64,000 nt of DNA, taken from positions 22,934,924-22,998,923 of the forward strand of contig NC_091023.1 in the NCBI RefSeq assembly GCF_041296385.1, given 5' to 3'. This DNA is from Aphelocoma coerulescens. Lineage: Eukaryota; Chordata; Aves; Passeriformes; Corvidae. Shown piece by piece: positions 12,601 to 25,276 of the stretch (position 1 is the stretch's first letter; every line of letters begins with the position of its first letter). The position numbers and the translations under genes are program-made. Below the pieces are notes generated by a model. That model saw nothing but the letters and a program-made list of their open reading frames with translations. It had not been told where the DNA came from and made no database searches.

Positions 12601-13360
12601 TGGGTACTGGAAGACAGGCTGCTACTTGGCCAGTCCTTGAATTTCCACGCTGTCACCTTGTTCCCACTGACAAAACATGCCCCAGAGTGGCTTTGCAGGT
12701 GCTGGTGTGCTGAGATAGTGCTTTGAAAGAGGCATATTGTAAAGGGCTGCTTCTGCTTCTCTTAAAGTTGTGGCAAAACTCACAAACCGGTGAAAAAGAG
12801 AACTGGGTTCATGTTATGCCAGGCTTGGTTACAGTCCAGGCTTTTCTTACGGAACTATTTCCTAGGAAATCTGGGTTTATCTTCTGAAGCCATGAATTAT
12901 TCTTCTCCAAGCTGAAATAAGATGCTGTGGGGACAAAAGGACAAGGGGTAGCAGAGTGACAGAAATGGCAGGTCCTCTCACAGAGCTATGGAAATGTGTC
13001 GACACTTTTGCAGAAGGGATGAGAGAAGCCTTCTTTCTCTTTACATGAAAAGCATGGGGAGGAAAGGAAAAGGGCTGCTGCATTTCTATCATCTATAATC
13101 CTCCACTTAACCTATGAATTAGCCCTTGTGTGAGCAAAAAGGAAAGTTGGTGGCTAAACCATAACCCACCCCCCCAAGAGGGTACAAGTCTTCCTTTTCC
13201 CGTCCTGAGCACTATATATAATGGGCCCCTTGAATTAAGGAGATATATTAAAAAGAACCCTGGCTGGCTTGCCCCATTTTCTTCCTGGCTGTGCATATAT
13301 TTATGTAATGTCCAATACCCCAGGACCAACCTCTTCAGAGCTGGTGTCAAGGTGTAAGGT
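9640..13360. other. Non-coding DNA, no gene seen
   Basis: 9640-10280 is moderately GC-rich, with overlapping frames of 118 and 136 codons on the plus strand that resemble no protein. 11750-12130 is A/T-run rich. Nothing else stands out. Confidence 0.55.
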
Positions 13361-13480
13361 GCAATTTTAACCTAGTAATTCCATACCCGCTTTAAACTGC
13401 TGGCACGAATGTTGGCAGGAGTAGATGCCTAATTACTCGTTTATACCCAAACTGCAAATTAGGTTTAGCTTCAGTGTGCA
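13360..13480. promoter_or_regulatory. Candidate conserved element
   Basis: TAGTAATTCCATACCCGCTT, CCTAATTACTCGTTTATACC and CAAATTAGGTTTAGC lie within 100 bases. CTAATTAC is a homeodomain core, and CGTTTATAC resembles a CDX/HOX-type site. It was called from motif density only. Confidence 0.22.
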
Positions 13481-16400
13481 CTGTGGTTCACAGGGAGGGT
13501 GAAAATATGTGCAGAGTTACCTATAAGGGAGCCTGAGCCAGCAAAAACAAAGACAGTTCAGAAAGTAAAAAATCCCACAGTGAGCTGTACAGTTTGGCCA
13601 AAGACCCTCACTCTGCCATGGCTGATACCACATAACTTTAACAGAAAATATGAGAGGTTTTGAAACAGAAAGGATGAGAGGACTTCTCTGTAGGTTGCCA
13701 CAGAGGGTGAGATTCATCTTGACTATCCTGAGCTGTCTGAATGTTTGGATCCACCTTGATGTGGCACTCAAAGCCCTCTCAGTGGGTGAGAGTGAGAAGA
13801 CCGTAGTGAATCCATCCCTCTGGGGTGTGGTCTCCAATCTTCCTCCATTGAAGGAGGCAGCAAGAGCCTGGGTGTGCCCTTGCTCAGAAGTGCCTTCTCT
13901 AAAGCTAGGTGACATGATTTCTGACTGTAGTTTGGTAGCTGTAGATACTAAAATGCCAGAGTTTGTGGCTATAGTTTATTTTGTGTGGAGCTGGTACGCA
14001 GAGGAGCCCTCACCATCAGCCAGGTCACCTTCTTACCTGGGGGTGAGGTGAGATCCTGAGTACTTGTGTGTTGGAATGCTCTTCTTCCAAGGCTGGGTTG
14101 CATCCACACAGGTTGTGGGAGGGTAGGAGTAAAGCAACTCCATCTGGCCAAAGGGGATTTATCAGCAAATCCATGAATGAAGACAGAAAAATGTGGAGTC
14201 TGTCATTTCTGTTCTCTTGCTCTTTCTGCCAAACCGTGTCTAATGTGTGAACCATTGATGGCAGCTGCTTGGGGCTGGAGGCAAGGAAAATGTCAGTGAC
14301 AGTAGAAGTGTTTGTTTCTGCAGGCAAAAAGATGATGAAATGGGATGTGTGGCTCTTCCAAGGGAAGCTGCGTGTCCACTGAACACAGTGGATCTGTGTT
14401 GTGAGCAAACTCCCAACCAAGAGACTGCTCTATCTCTGGGCAACACCCCCAACAAACCATTGTACCATCCTTGCTGAATATCCCGTTTACCTGAGTCCAG
14501 GAATGCCTTTGTCCTGAAGGAGCAGCAGGCATTTAGCCGTGAGTAGCCTCTGTGCCTGACTGGTGCCGGCCCGCAGCCCGACTGGCCGCAGCGAGCGACG
14601 TGCCATTTTTTATTATGTAGAAGGAAATTTTGCAAATATGCCCAAGGGTGAGGCAACATCAATAAGCAGGGAATGAACGCTCTATTACATTCATTTGGTT
14701 TCGTAACTTCTGTTGGGTCACAGGGGAGCTGCTAAAGAAAACAAAACAAAATCTCTTGTATGCTGGCTATATTTAGTTGTACAGAGCTTTGCGTTTGTTC
14801 TGGGGCTGAAGAACAGCATGTCCAAACCTGGAGCTTGAGGTTGAGTGTGTACTTAAGCCCTGGTCTTGCAAAGGCTTATGCATGTTCCTAACTTTGCACG
14901 TTTTGAGTACAAATGAGCTTTGGTCTAATGAGCCCGCACACAGGATGTAATGGGAAATGTCTGTAACCTGTGTGGATTATTCCTTCCACACGTCCACAAT
15001 GCTCACACACGTATGGGAGTACAGTGTGTGTTTGTGCTTGTGTGGGGTACGTAGGCATCCTTGAACTGAAGGGAAAAAATGCTGGCCTTTGACTTTCAAT
15101 TGCCTATCCAAATGTGTCTAAAATAGTATCTCATATAAAATAACTCGATTGCGTGTTTCGACATCAAACAAAACTCCCAGCGGTGGCTGGAGGTCCCTGC
15201 AGTGGTGGCCCCTTCTAGTCCACGTGGGCTCTAAAACCAAACAATATGAACCCTTTTCCACCAGAGCATGTGAATACAGCCTCATCATACCTCTACTTCT
15301 CCTTTTATTGTAGCCCACAGGTTGCGGGGTGTTTTTGGAGGGGGGACTTGAAATAATTGATATGTTAAGGAAAGTTAGGATCTGTATGGACCTGTTGTCA
15401 ACAAACAGTGTCTGGATGAATAAAATCAGTCAGTTTATGACAGGAATTTTCACAGGAATTGTAACTAGTTCTTAACAATCAAAGCCCATGAATTAGGTGC
15501 CTTGGAAGCACGGAAGTTAGTGTACGTAGATTTCTTTAGGTTTTTTTTCAAGGTTTTGAGTTTTCTAAGGTAGCTTGGGTGAGAATTTCAGGCCGTCTTC
15601 TCTCATGGAGTAAGCTGCTGCTTCTAATAGTTAAAATCCTTATATATTTGTATAACTCCAAGAGCTGAGGCTTAAAGAAAACTCAAATTTTCAGTACTGA
15701 TGCTAAAATTGGAAGAGTCAGTGGTACACTGAGTTGTGCTATGAATAATAGCACAGTTTATGAGCTTCCAGGGTATTTCTCTTGCCATTGCAGTGTGTTA
15801 TATATTCTGAGTTGACTACCCAGGTGGTCAGATTCATGATGTACCTATTCAATTGAAAAAAGAATTCAAACTTTGATAGTGGGGGATGAGCCATGGAGGT
15901 GTGTCTCCAAAATGCCCTTCTGTGATTAATTTGGGAGGTTCCTGGCGCTGCATTCCCCCAGACCACAAGTAAGTCCCACAGCAGGGACTAAAAGCAAGGC
16001 ACAGCCTTGCAACAGGCATCACTCTCCTTTGTAGCTGATAAAAAATAGGTGAAAACAATACATAAGTTTTTTTGATTATTCAAAAGTTGCAGCAGAAACT
16101 CATGCTGCTACTTGCCTCCCCATTACTTTGCATAAAATTGTTGTGCATTCTAAGTAGTAGCAGGCTGGGCCTCTTGACCTCACAAGAAGAGTTGTTACTA
16201 TACATTTAACAAAAACAAGGTATTATGTATTAGCCTACACGTTTTGCAATAGCTCCAGCAATCTAGTAACTACAGTCCAATTTAAACCGTGCCTGGAGGC
16301 AACAAAAATTGCACAAAATGGCAGCTAATTTATAGAAGGGAGAGAGGAAATATTTGGGGGTCTATTCCTTCAAGCCATCTGATTCGTATTATTGACCCAT

Positions 16401-16878
16401 TTAGAAAACAGAAAGTGAGCAGAGACAAGTTTTTAAGGAGTTTGGTTTCACACAAATGACTTGCAATTGCAGCCCATTATTTTTATACCAAGACTTCATT
16501 AGTCATATCCCCGTCAAACCTGTGAGCAGTGTCAAATGTTTTCAGAAAACACACCAGGACAGGTATGGAACTCATCAGCCTGTGGCAAAGGTCGCTCTCA
16601 TTAAGGAGTCAAAAATGAAAACTTTCAGTGTCTCTAACACATTGCACAGACGTTCCTGCCCCCACTTCTGAAATGCGGGGCCGAGCGAGCACCTCCTGCT
16701 CCCCAGACATTCAAATAAGATCAAGATGACAGGGCAAGAAAATGAATAGGATTCTTAACTGGCTGTACTTTATAATATGGTACTGATTGGAAACAACCAG
16801 AAAGTTGTTTGCCATGTCTATAGTACCATTTCCTGAGGTTAAACATAACATCTGAAACGAAGCAATTAAGTCTTCTTA
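13480..16878. other. Non-coding DNA, no gene seen
   Basis: Minus-strand frames of 131-140 codons (13517-14662) overlap plus-strand frames and have no recognisable domain. A short CpG cluster, CGGCCCGCAGCCCGACTGGC, lies at 14567-14586 beside an AT-rich TTTTTTATTATG stretch. The repeat relic at 14856 and ordinary AT-rich sequence make up the rest. Confidence 0.55.
14856..14925. repeat. Relic of an old amniote palindromic repeat
   Basis: The run AGCCCTGGTCTTGCAAAGGC, then TTATGCATGTTCCTAACTTT, then GCACGTTTTGAGTACAAATG resembles a short interspersed repeat common in turtles, crocodilians and birds ('GCCCTGATCCTGCAAAGACT ... ACGCACGTGCTTAACTTTAC ... GTGAGTAGTCCC'). I recognise the pattern but cannot give it a certain family name. 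It has the look of a MITE-like or CR1-end-derived repeat. Other relics of the same style lie at 19687-19760, 35600-35830, 57947-58027 and 59141-59215. Confidence 0.5.
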
Positions 16879-16982
16879 AAAGAAAAAAAAAAGAAAAAAA
16901 AAGGAAAGAAAAAAAAATTAAAAAAAAAGAAATGAAAAAAAGGAAAAGATGGGGTGGGGGAAAGAAGGAAAAAAGGGGAGGA
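16878..16982. repeat. Purine-rich (A, then G) tract
   Basis: About 105 bases on the plus strand contain only a handful of pyrimidines. The first part is A-runs broken by single G or GG. The second part includes GGGGTGGGGG and AAAAAAGGGG. It is simple-sequence DNA, and it creates long Phe/Ser-rich open frames on the minus strand that should not be taken as genes. Confidence 0.85.
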
Positions 16983-19225
16983 CGTGGGTCTGCGTGCTGC
17001 TGACTCGGCACGCCAGCCATGCTCCGATGAGCAAAAGAAATGTCTGTGCAAACTTCTTCCCACCTGGGAGGTTGGAGAGGAGACAGGAGAGCTGTGACAC
17101 CGGAGTTGTTCGGGGCTGGCTCTCAAGCTGTGCCGTGACAGATGTGTTTTGAGGAATTTTGAGGCGCGGAGATAAGAATAACAAAAAGCCATTCACTGAA
17201 GCACAGTTACACAGGCTTAGCACAAAGGGGTGAAGAGAAAATGTGTCAATACGCTCCTTATTTGTGGAAGGTTGGCCGTGTTTCTGCAGCACATTGCAGT
17301 CTGATCTGGGGGCTGTCACTAACAGCAGCAAGGGCTGCAGTCTTGCCCCTAAAAATTTATTCAGTGTCCTGGCAATGAAAAAGGATTCCCTTTAGCTGCT
17401 TCATTCTGGGACACAACAAAATCCTTCTGATGTAGAAAATGTTTGTAAGAACAAAAATCTTTGTAAGAACAACAACAACAACAATTTAAAAATAGTGTCC
17501 ATGGGGCTTTACGTAAGATGTCAGAAATACTTTTAGGAAGTTTTTTGTTTTTTGACTGCTCAGCTCATGTAGACTTGGATTTGTTTGTTGAGCTCTGAAC
17601 GGGTCCTTGGGCAGCCAAGGATGGGGTCTCCAAAATGCCTCAGTCTTGGCTTTTTCAATCTTGATATTCCCTAGTGGATTGCAACAGCCTTTGGTTATGG
17701 GTATAACGTTTGCTGTGTTCCCTGTAAAACCCGGATGAGAAACTTGATTTCTGTGGGTTAGTCAGTATTTGCAACATTAATTTGTGAAGATTTAAGTTCT
17801 ATATTGATTACTTGAAGGAAATAGTTGAAGTTGCAGGCTCTTTTATATGTAGGAAGATGCGTGTATGGATAGCTTAATAACTATTTGGAAATCTTGGTGT
17901 CTTGTCCCATGCACCAGAATTTGTGCAGTGTACTCATTCACCCTTGACTATATTTGCCTCCCCTGCTTCCTTGCCTGTTCATGCCTACGCATGTGTGCTT
18001 GAAATGCTGAAGTGCTTAAATGCCCTGCAGCCTGACAGCTGGGGGCACAAATTTTGGAAAAGCAGGGAGAAATAGCAGTGCTGCTGGGCAGGTTGTGGCT
18101 GTGTCTCTCTCATGTGGCCTCCTGGTAGTTCACCTGAAACTGCAGGTTGCTCCTTGAACATGGAAAATGGAGCTGATGTGATACACAAATAGGTTATAGC
18201 TGTCTTTGACCACTGTTATTGGAGTGTGCATGGGGTGAGCAGACTCCCTGAGCTGGCTCCTGTCTCCTTTGGTTGTGTGTAGTCCACTGGGAGGTCACGT
18301 GGAGGAAGAGGAAGGCTAAAATTTCTGAGGTCAATCATTCTACGGCTGTGGTCTCAGGCAAATCCGATTCTTAGTTGCTTGATTGCCCTCTTTGCAAAGC
18401 AAGATGAGTTCGACCCTCTTTGTGAGCATTGGGAGCTCTCCTGGATGGAACTGCTGGTGGACAGAGTGCTGCTGTCAGGGTGAGTGAGAAATGCTGATGC
18501 TCATCACTGATAAGCAGCCCTTTGGCTGGACCCACTTAATAAAAAGAGATTTCTGACACTTATTACCTACCCTGGGCTCACACCATGGAGCTTTCCCCGG
18601 TCCCAAGCGTGAGACACATGGGGTTATGAACCTCCCTCTGCTGAGCAAGTGTGTCTGTCTGCAGAGATCAGGGCTGGGCTTTACAGGGGTGTCCGTGCCC
18701 TCACCTGCCAGCCCCCGGTCAGCCCCTGACCAGAGGCACATCCTGAGTGCCAGCCCTGTGATTGATGCACTTGGCCGAGAACTTCCCTCCTGCCCGCTCA
18801 GGAAACAGGAGGGCTGGGGAGATAGCGCTCGCCTTTCTTTCACAGTCCCTGCTTCCGAACTCTAATCACCTTCTGCTGTGGGAAAAGAGATGAGATGCTG
18901 CCTAAAAAACAGATCATTGTCCGCCTCCTAGATTAATGCAGAGAAAGCAGTATTGTCTGCTGAATGGATAAACCTTCCTCCTGTCACTCAAAACCTAAAT
19001 TCAACGCTACTTCATTTCTAAGAGGCTTATCTTCCTTGAATAGACCCTTGCAGCTCAAGTAAGAGGCGATGTAATGAAGCGTGTTTTTTTCTTAAGTGAG
19101 AAACCTGCTGCAAAGAAGGGGTGAAGCCTGTGCAGCTGTTCTAAAGGGCCTTTGCAGACTCTCGAAATACTTGTCATTTATCTGGTCTTGCCTGACAGCA
19201 AATGAGAGAAGATCAAGTTCAAAAT
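16983..19225. other. Non-coding DNA, no gene seen
   Basis: The region contains the AAC microsatellite and ordinary sequence. The minus-strand frames of 99-137 codons at 16721-17331 are produced by the purine tract and are rejected. A 122-codon frame at 18475-18843 is unrecognised. Confidence 0.55.
17468..17483 (+). repeat. (AAC)n microsatellite
   Basis: Five AAC units follow a local duplication: TTTGTAAGAAC occurs twice about 18 bases apart just upstream. Confidence 0.85.
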
Positions 19226-19430
19226 CTGCCGGCGTGGCTTTCAGGGCTTCTTCATCTGTTAATTAAATAATGGTCATTAGTGCACAATGCCCCCCGATAA
19301 GGGCGGATATGATGCCGAGATGGAAATATGGGTTTGGGGGTTATGAATAAGCAGATGGTCCCCAGGAATTTTGCTGCTTTGACCCCCTCAGCGATGCCTC
19401 GGTATGTGGCTGGAGGAACTGACAGTGAAA
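19225..19430. promoter_or_regulatory. Candidate conserved element around TTAATTAA and GATA motifs
   Basis: TTAATTAA (19259-19266) is followed by TAATGGTCATTAGTGCAC, an imperfect dyad with two ATTA-type cores. CCCCCCGATAAGGGCGG and GGATATGATGCCGAG follow. Keeping several CpGs within an otherwise CpG-poor stretch suggests selection against decay. The 69-residue minus-strand frame here is unrecognised. Confidence 0.3.
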
Positions 19431-19686
19431 CAGGTGGCATTAGGCAGAAAAATAAATTCATAGAAGCATGCTGAAATCATTGTAGAATCCACTCCTTTTA
19501 TGTGGGGCAGCGATTAATTCAGTGATTTCCCACAAACCAGCCTGTATTTGGAAAATCACCCACACCACTATTGCCACAAATAATGTCCTGTTTGCTTTCC
19601 TGGAGCCTGCTGTACTAAAGACTTACACTTTTAATGTATTTTGGGAAATGTACTCTCTAAATTAAGATTGGTTGCTCAACATCAGA

Positions 19687-19760
19687 GGGCCAAATCCTGA
19701 GGTGTTTACTCAACTTCTGATCGGTCAAAACTTACTCTGCTATCAAAGAGCAGCTCTGAG
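19687..19760. repeat. Relic of an old amniote palindromic repeat
   Basis: GGGCCAAATCCTGAGGTGTT followed by TACTCAACTTCTGATCGGTC and then AAAACTTACTC matches the style of the repeat 'GGGCCAAATCCTGAGGTCCT-TACTCAGGCAAAACTCCCATTG' found throughout sauropsid genomes. The central palindrome (CCATTGACTTCAATGG in younger copies) is not visible here, so this is a half-element or a very decayed copy. Confidence 0.5.
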
Positions 19761-22430
19761 GGCTGCTGAGATGGGATGTAAGATCTGTCTCTGAATAACT
19801 ACAGGTGATACAGGAATTTATTGTAGATGTGAGAGGTTAGTTCTTCTTTTTATGGTCAACATATGTTTAATTTTCACATGTTTGAAGTCAGATTTTACCT
19901 AAAAGCACTGATGTTGTGAATGCCTCTCTCTTTCATCACCAATAGCATGACCTTTCCAGTCTCACCATCACCATGTGGACTGTGGGCATCCAGTTTGTGT
20001 CTGCAGTTACAGGCCATGTCCTGAAAAATCCTTCCTTGGCTTTCTCAGACACTGAGGTGGATGTGGTTTTATTTCAGGTGTGACCATGTAGGAATTATGT
20101 GACACTGAGTTACCCAGAATTGTAGCTGATTTTTCCCGTGAGCTGCTGGTTTTCTTCCTGGGGTTATTTGATGGGACAAGGGAGGAGATGCAGCATGGTG
20201 CACCCAGTGGGGGCAATGCAGGCTCTGCTTGTGCCAGAGCTAAATGTGCCTGAATGTCCAGTCTGACTTGGACAGGAAAATAAAAATCTTTAGGAAAATA
20301 CTTGAGGAGATTGGCCATTGGCAGAGTGGTGGTCAGCTTGGGGGGATTTGGCAGGCCCCTGTACTAAGGAGAAGTGTAAAGCAGTTGGATGGTGATTTAA
20401 AGGGGATTTTAAGCAGTGTGGAAGAAAACTCAGAGCCTGGAGTGCAGACCCCTGTCATGGGATGGAGCATTTCTAATGCTGAAATGGGTGCTCAAAATCC
20501 CACAGGGCAGTCAGTGTCCCCAGGATGGGTCCCTGGTGTGGCATGGCATGGCCTGGACCAGTGTGGAGGCCAAAAACATTGAGAAGTGGGGAGTGGCTGG
20601 GAAAAACATGACAATGACAAACGTACAATAAATACGCTCGTGCAACAAATCTGTGCTAAAGCAAACATTATGCTTGTGACAGAAAACAATAAAAGTAAGG
20701 AAATTTGCAGTTAATGGTAAAACATACCATATGTCCACAAATGCCTCGGCACACCAGGGCACCTCTGTAACTGCTTTCTTGATGTCAAGGTGTTGAAGAC
20801 CAGATGGCAGGTTTCACCCCAAATTACAGATTCTCAGGCTGCTGCTATGTATTTTTGTCCTTGGTTGCCTTTTTCATCATGTCTGACCTATTCCCACCAT
20901 GTGCTGAGGTGAATGTTTCTGAATGGGCACGACCTGCAGTTCTGCTTGGCAAATGTTGTTTTTCAGGTACTTTGGAATGGGAAAACCTTGTGGATAGTGC
21001 CCTGAGTAGATCAGTCAACGCTATTGCTAAACGTCCTGTAGCACTAAAATATGGTACCTGGTCTGGGGGAGAAAATGTTGACATCACAAATCACAGGTTA
21101 TTCCTCCAGCCCTACATCCTGAGACGCTCTTGACAAATATAATGCTATATTTCTTGGATTAATAGGCATCAATAGCCAAATTCCCTGGACTATGGAAAAT
21201 TAACAAATGCTTTCATCTCTACTTTCATTACAGGGATTATTTATGGGGATGTTTTGGTAGTAGGTGCTGTTTGTTAACTGTTTAGGGAGCTGGCTGGAGG
21301 CTTTGTGTGTGCAGATACTGACCTTTTGCAGATTTTTTTCCCCTTAGCTGATGTCTTCGTCAGTAAGGAGACACCTGCATCCGTGCAACCCCGGCGAGCA
21401 GAGCAACACAGCACTTCAGTATTTCCCCTCCTTCACCAGCTGGATAGGACCCCTGATACAAAACCTGAGAAATGTGCCAAAAGCCTTCAAAGTTCAGGCC
21501 AGAGGTGTTTGTGCAAGATAAAAATGGGACAATATAGCATCCCTGGACAACTCATCCGTTTACACATGACACTCGTTGTAGTCTCTGATTAGCTTGTTAG
21601 TGAGGAGGCAGGAAGAAGTGCAATCAAGTTTTTATGATTCATCATTTCTGTTCCCTGTTTGGGAGACAATGTCAGTGCTCTTTGCCAATCATAGAAGGTG
21701 GCTTTCGAGTGCCTTAGGGAGATGCTTTTTTTAAAGATGCTCTCTGTGTTTCTGAAGGCTGAGCCACATTTCTAAATAATAGGGAAGTCCTGGAGTTTGT
21801 TTTGTGTTGTGGTTTTTTTTTTCTAATTGTATCTACTAACAATGCTTTTATGTTTGCTGCACGTAAACTAAAAGAAAACCTGCTGCCAGTTTGTCTGTAA
21901 TCCTGTTTTCACTCAGAAGAATTTATGCAGAAATAAATTAGAAATGGTACCTGGAATATTTTCCACAATACAAAAGGCAAATGTAAGTTTTATTAAGTTG
22001 AAAAGGATGCATTCTCTTCTCCTGACCTTGATTTTTTAGCTATATTCTCTATACCCCTGCTTTAGAAGTATTATTCTTCATCCCATCCAATTACCATTTC
22101 TATCAGCTCTTCTGAAAGATTATGCTTTTTGGGTGTTCTTCTGTAGATGTCTTTCCAGTGGCTTCACTTGATGAATGTGACAAGTTTTGTGTTTTCTCCC
22201 TCCCCTCATTGAATTGAAAAGTTTTTTGATAAATACAGGCCAATAAGTGCCCAAAGGCAGTGTTTCAATGGCTGCTAAATCTTTCAAGGTTAGGACTTAA
22301 CCTCCGTTCTCCCTAATTCAACTGCAACCTTCAGTCTGGAGCCAATCAAGAATATCAGATGATACTTAAACAATGAAGGATTTCTGATATTCAGGTACAG
22401 CCTCTGTTCAATAGGATTGCAAATTCTTTG
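19760..22430. other. Non-coding DNA, no gene seen
   Basis: Frames of 95-112 codons (20244-20582, 20804-21133, 21305-21592 plus) are unrecognised. The last follows a good acceptor-like tract (TTTTTTTCCCCTTAG at 21333-21347), but no donor or partner exon is evident. Confidence 0.5.
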
Positions 22431-22720
22431 TGTGAAGAAAGTCGGTTTTGCTCTAAAGTACTGTCACAAAAAGTGAAATTACCATTTGCTTGGAATGATG
22501 CCATTCATCATTGTCAGAATACTAAGCATTGTAAGTAGCTAGGCCTCTCCAAATTAATGCCTTGTTTTGCATCGGCTAAATTTCCCAAATCCTCGAGGAT
22601 GGGTCATACAAAACTCATCTCACCGTTTTAATTTATCAATCCAATATGAGTGCAGTGAAAGGGAGCTTCATTCGGTCTTAGCTCTTTTATTTACAGTCTA
22701 ATTCTAAAAGAAAAGGAAAT
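22430..22720. promoter_or_regulatory. Candidate conserved element
   Basis: The block has CATTCATCATTGTCAGAATA, CCAAATTAATGCC, GCATCGGCTAAATTTCCC, TTTTAATTTATCAATCCAAT (22626-22645) and CATTCGGTCTTAGC. ATTTATCAATCC contains PBX/HOX-like half sites. It lacks open frames above 60 codons and has no repeat signature, which is typical of a conserved non-coding element. Confidence 0.3.
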
Positions 22721-24180
22721 AAGATATGAAAATAAGTTGGAAAATAAGATAAATCTCTCAGTGAAATCACAAGATCTACTCAGTCCTGTAGCAAACCCTC
22801 TATAATTCATTTGTAGGTCAGCTCAAGGGATTAGCCATGACGTATTTGGAAATTCATTTATTTTTATTTTATTTTGCTGTTTCTTATGCATAAGGGTAAT
22901 GCTGTCCCCAAGGCTTTTCAGGTAGCCCTCAAATCTTGACAACATTTGCTGTCTCTAAGGCCTAAGCCAAAATTAATTTTCAAATAAACAGCATAAAAAT
23001 GTATGGAGTTGTATAAATTTGAATACAAAATGCATTTGTTTTGCTTGCTCCTATCCACACATACATACTGTTGGCTCAGCCAAAAATCATAACATGACAT
23101 GGAAATTAACGGCCATGTGTACATCATGAAAGTCAAAAAAGTTTCTCAGTTTATTAGAAACACCACAGTGTGGGGTTGGTTTTTTTTTTCCCACCCACTT
23201 CTCCCTGATATGCTGTGCTGGGGAAGCACTGCATGTTAAATGTGCTTCTCTCTCTGGGTGCCTCCGAGCCTGTGCCTCTGCTCCTGGACCACTGTCTGCC
23301 TCCTGCATGGCACTCGGGATTTTGAGGGTGTGCCATCTCGAGAAGCATCGAGATGTTTGCAGTGAAAGTGAAATTAAAAGGGACTTGGTATCTCTTGAAA
23401 TTTGTTTTACCAGGGAAACAGTGAAAGTGAGAAAGGCGCTTGGACAGCCTGCAGCACAGGCTTGGAAGTGCCTCTGGTCCTGCAGCAAGCAGGAGAGTGG
23501 GTCTGGAGGGCTGCAAACAAGGCTTGAAGGAAAATCGCCAATTTTGGGCTGAACTGAAACAAAAAAACTCAACCAGAAGCCCACGCTGAGGGATTGTAGA
23601 AAAGCCGTGCAAACGTTTTGCTGGTGTTTAAATATGATATGGAGTCGAGTCTTCCATCAGGCTCCAGTGCATCCCGAGGCGTGCCAGGAGTTGCTCCTGC
23701 CTCAGGAGCCTGCAGCACCTGCGGGATCAGCCCTGTGGCAGCTAAAAATAACTCTGTGCTCTTAAATTAAAACAATGCCTCTTTTCGGCCTCATTCCACA
23801 AGGGGGCTGCAGGCACGCTGGAAGTTCAGCAGTTGGCAGGCTGGGAAGAACCTGGGAGAAAGGATGCCCATTCCATGTGGAGGTACCCAAGCACGGGCCA
23901 AATCTCGAGGGAGATGGTCCCTGAGGCAGAGCAGAGCCTATGCATGCCTTCTTCTGAAGGTGTGACAAGTGGCTCCCTGACGAGGTCACCTGGGGATGGT
24001 GGAAAGCAGGAGGAAAAGCCTTCAGGGGTGGGTTGGGGTGCAGAGCTGCATCATCACACTCCTGCTGCTCCTACCCCAAGGTTCTCCAAATTAATTGGGT
24101 TAGCAGAAATATCCTTTCACTTGTGCTTAATTAAGATAAGCACGGCTGTGTGAGATCTTACTGGTGCATTGCCTGAAACT
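22720..24180. other. Non-coding DNA, no gene seen
   Basis: AT-rich to 23160, then more GC-rich to 24100. Two long minus-strand frames (165 codons at 23087-23584 and 152 codons at 23154-23612) overlap each other in different phases. Neither shows domain features, and at least one must be chance. Confidence 0.55.
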
Positions 24181-24360
24181 TCGTATCTGGAGCAGTATCA
24201 GCTGACCAATAAAAAGTTGGTTAATTATTAATTTGCTAAAGATTATGTTTGGAAGGGTAGATCACCTTGAAATGTTGCTTTCTATTATCTTTCCCGGCCA
24301 GGCAATGAAAGATTTCAATTTAATGTGACATGACAAACTACGAACAAGTGTGTTTTAGGC
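24180..24360. promoter_or_regulatory. Candidate conserved element
   Basis: CAGCTGACCAATAAAAAG is followed by GGTTAATTATTAATTTGC (24219-24236), AAAGATTATGTTTGG, GGGTAGATCACCTTGAAATG, a CTATTATCTTTCC GATA-type site and TTTCAATTTAATGTGACATG. It has several homeodomain cores plus CCAAT and an E-box-like CAGCTG. No repeat or coding signature is visible. Confidence 0.3.
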
Positions 24361-25251
24361 TTTGGTAGGTGAGGACACTGGGGTCCGGAGGGGTGCTGCC
24401 AGGGGCTGGTTTTTCCACACCATGCCTACCCAGGATCAGGTGTCAGCCTCCTGCCTGGCATGTTTTGTTTGTGTATAGATTGTCTGTTTAGCAAATAATT
24501 TATATCCTGGCTCATCATGGAGTAACTTTAGTACTGAGTGATCTTGCACATTTCAGTATTTTGAAGCTTTTCTTTTCAGCGATAGTAGCTCACCCTGCTG
24601 TGCACAGTACAGAGCCTTCTGTCCCAAAAGACATCAAAGTGCGCTTTATGGATTATTTTCCAACTTTATTTAACCCTCCACTGAAATGCTGTTATGCTGG
24701 ACTCTGGGGTAAAACACATGTGGACAAGTTCTCACCCTGCCTCTGCCCGCTCAGGGAGCGCTGCCCTTTCCCAGCCTGGAGCATGTCCTTGATGTGGATG
24801 GTGCAGCTCAGACCTTCCCACCTGGCTCTTCCCAGCTGCTGTTTGCAGGCGTGAATTTTCCCTCCAGGCTGAGTGAAAAAGCTGAGGCCAGTTGCTAAAT
24901 GGATGTTGCTCTTCCCATCCAGCACAAAAGAGCTGCCTCGTGGCCCTGGCTGGGGAGCAGCTGTGGGCTCTGAGCCAAGCTTGGTCTTGGCTGGAGATGG
25001 AACATCTCTTTCAGCTTTTGGTCTCCTTCCAGAATCTCCTGAGTTTGCTCATCCTCCATCACCTGGCAGATTTTGCCAACCAGGCTGCAGGAAATACAGG
25101 TGGAGAATTGTTCACCTGATGGCCAGAGCTCAGCCCTGGGTTAACAGGGAGTGGGAAGGGGAGCATGGACAGCAGTGGGGACCTGCTGCCATCCCTTGCA
25201 GGGATGTTCACTGCTCTTATCAGCCCAAATTGGCTTTAATGGTTAGAGGTC

Positions 25252-25276
25252 AGAAAGAAAGAAAGAAAGAAAGAAA
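25252..25276 (+). repeat. (GAAA)n microsatellite
   Basis: About six uninterrupted GAAA units are followed by AACAGAAGG. It is a simple tetranucleotide repeat with no associated gene. Confidence 0.9.

Noticed and set aside
16721..17331. Minus-strand frames rich in Phe, Ser and Leu
   Set aside because: They are translation artefacts of the purine-rich tract at 16878-16982.
20202..20218. CCCAGTGGGGGCAATG as a CTCF site
   Set aside because: One base too short between the CCAG and GCA parts of the core, so the match fails.
23087..23612. Two overlapping minus-strand frames of 165 and 152 codons
   Set aside because: They overlap in different phases, have Ser/Cys/Pro-rich unremarkable composition and match nothing I know.
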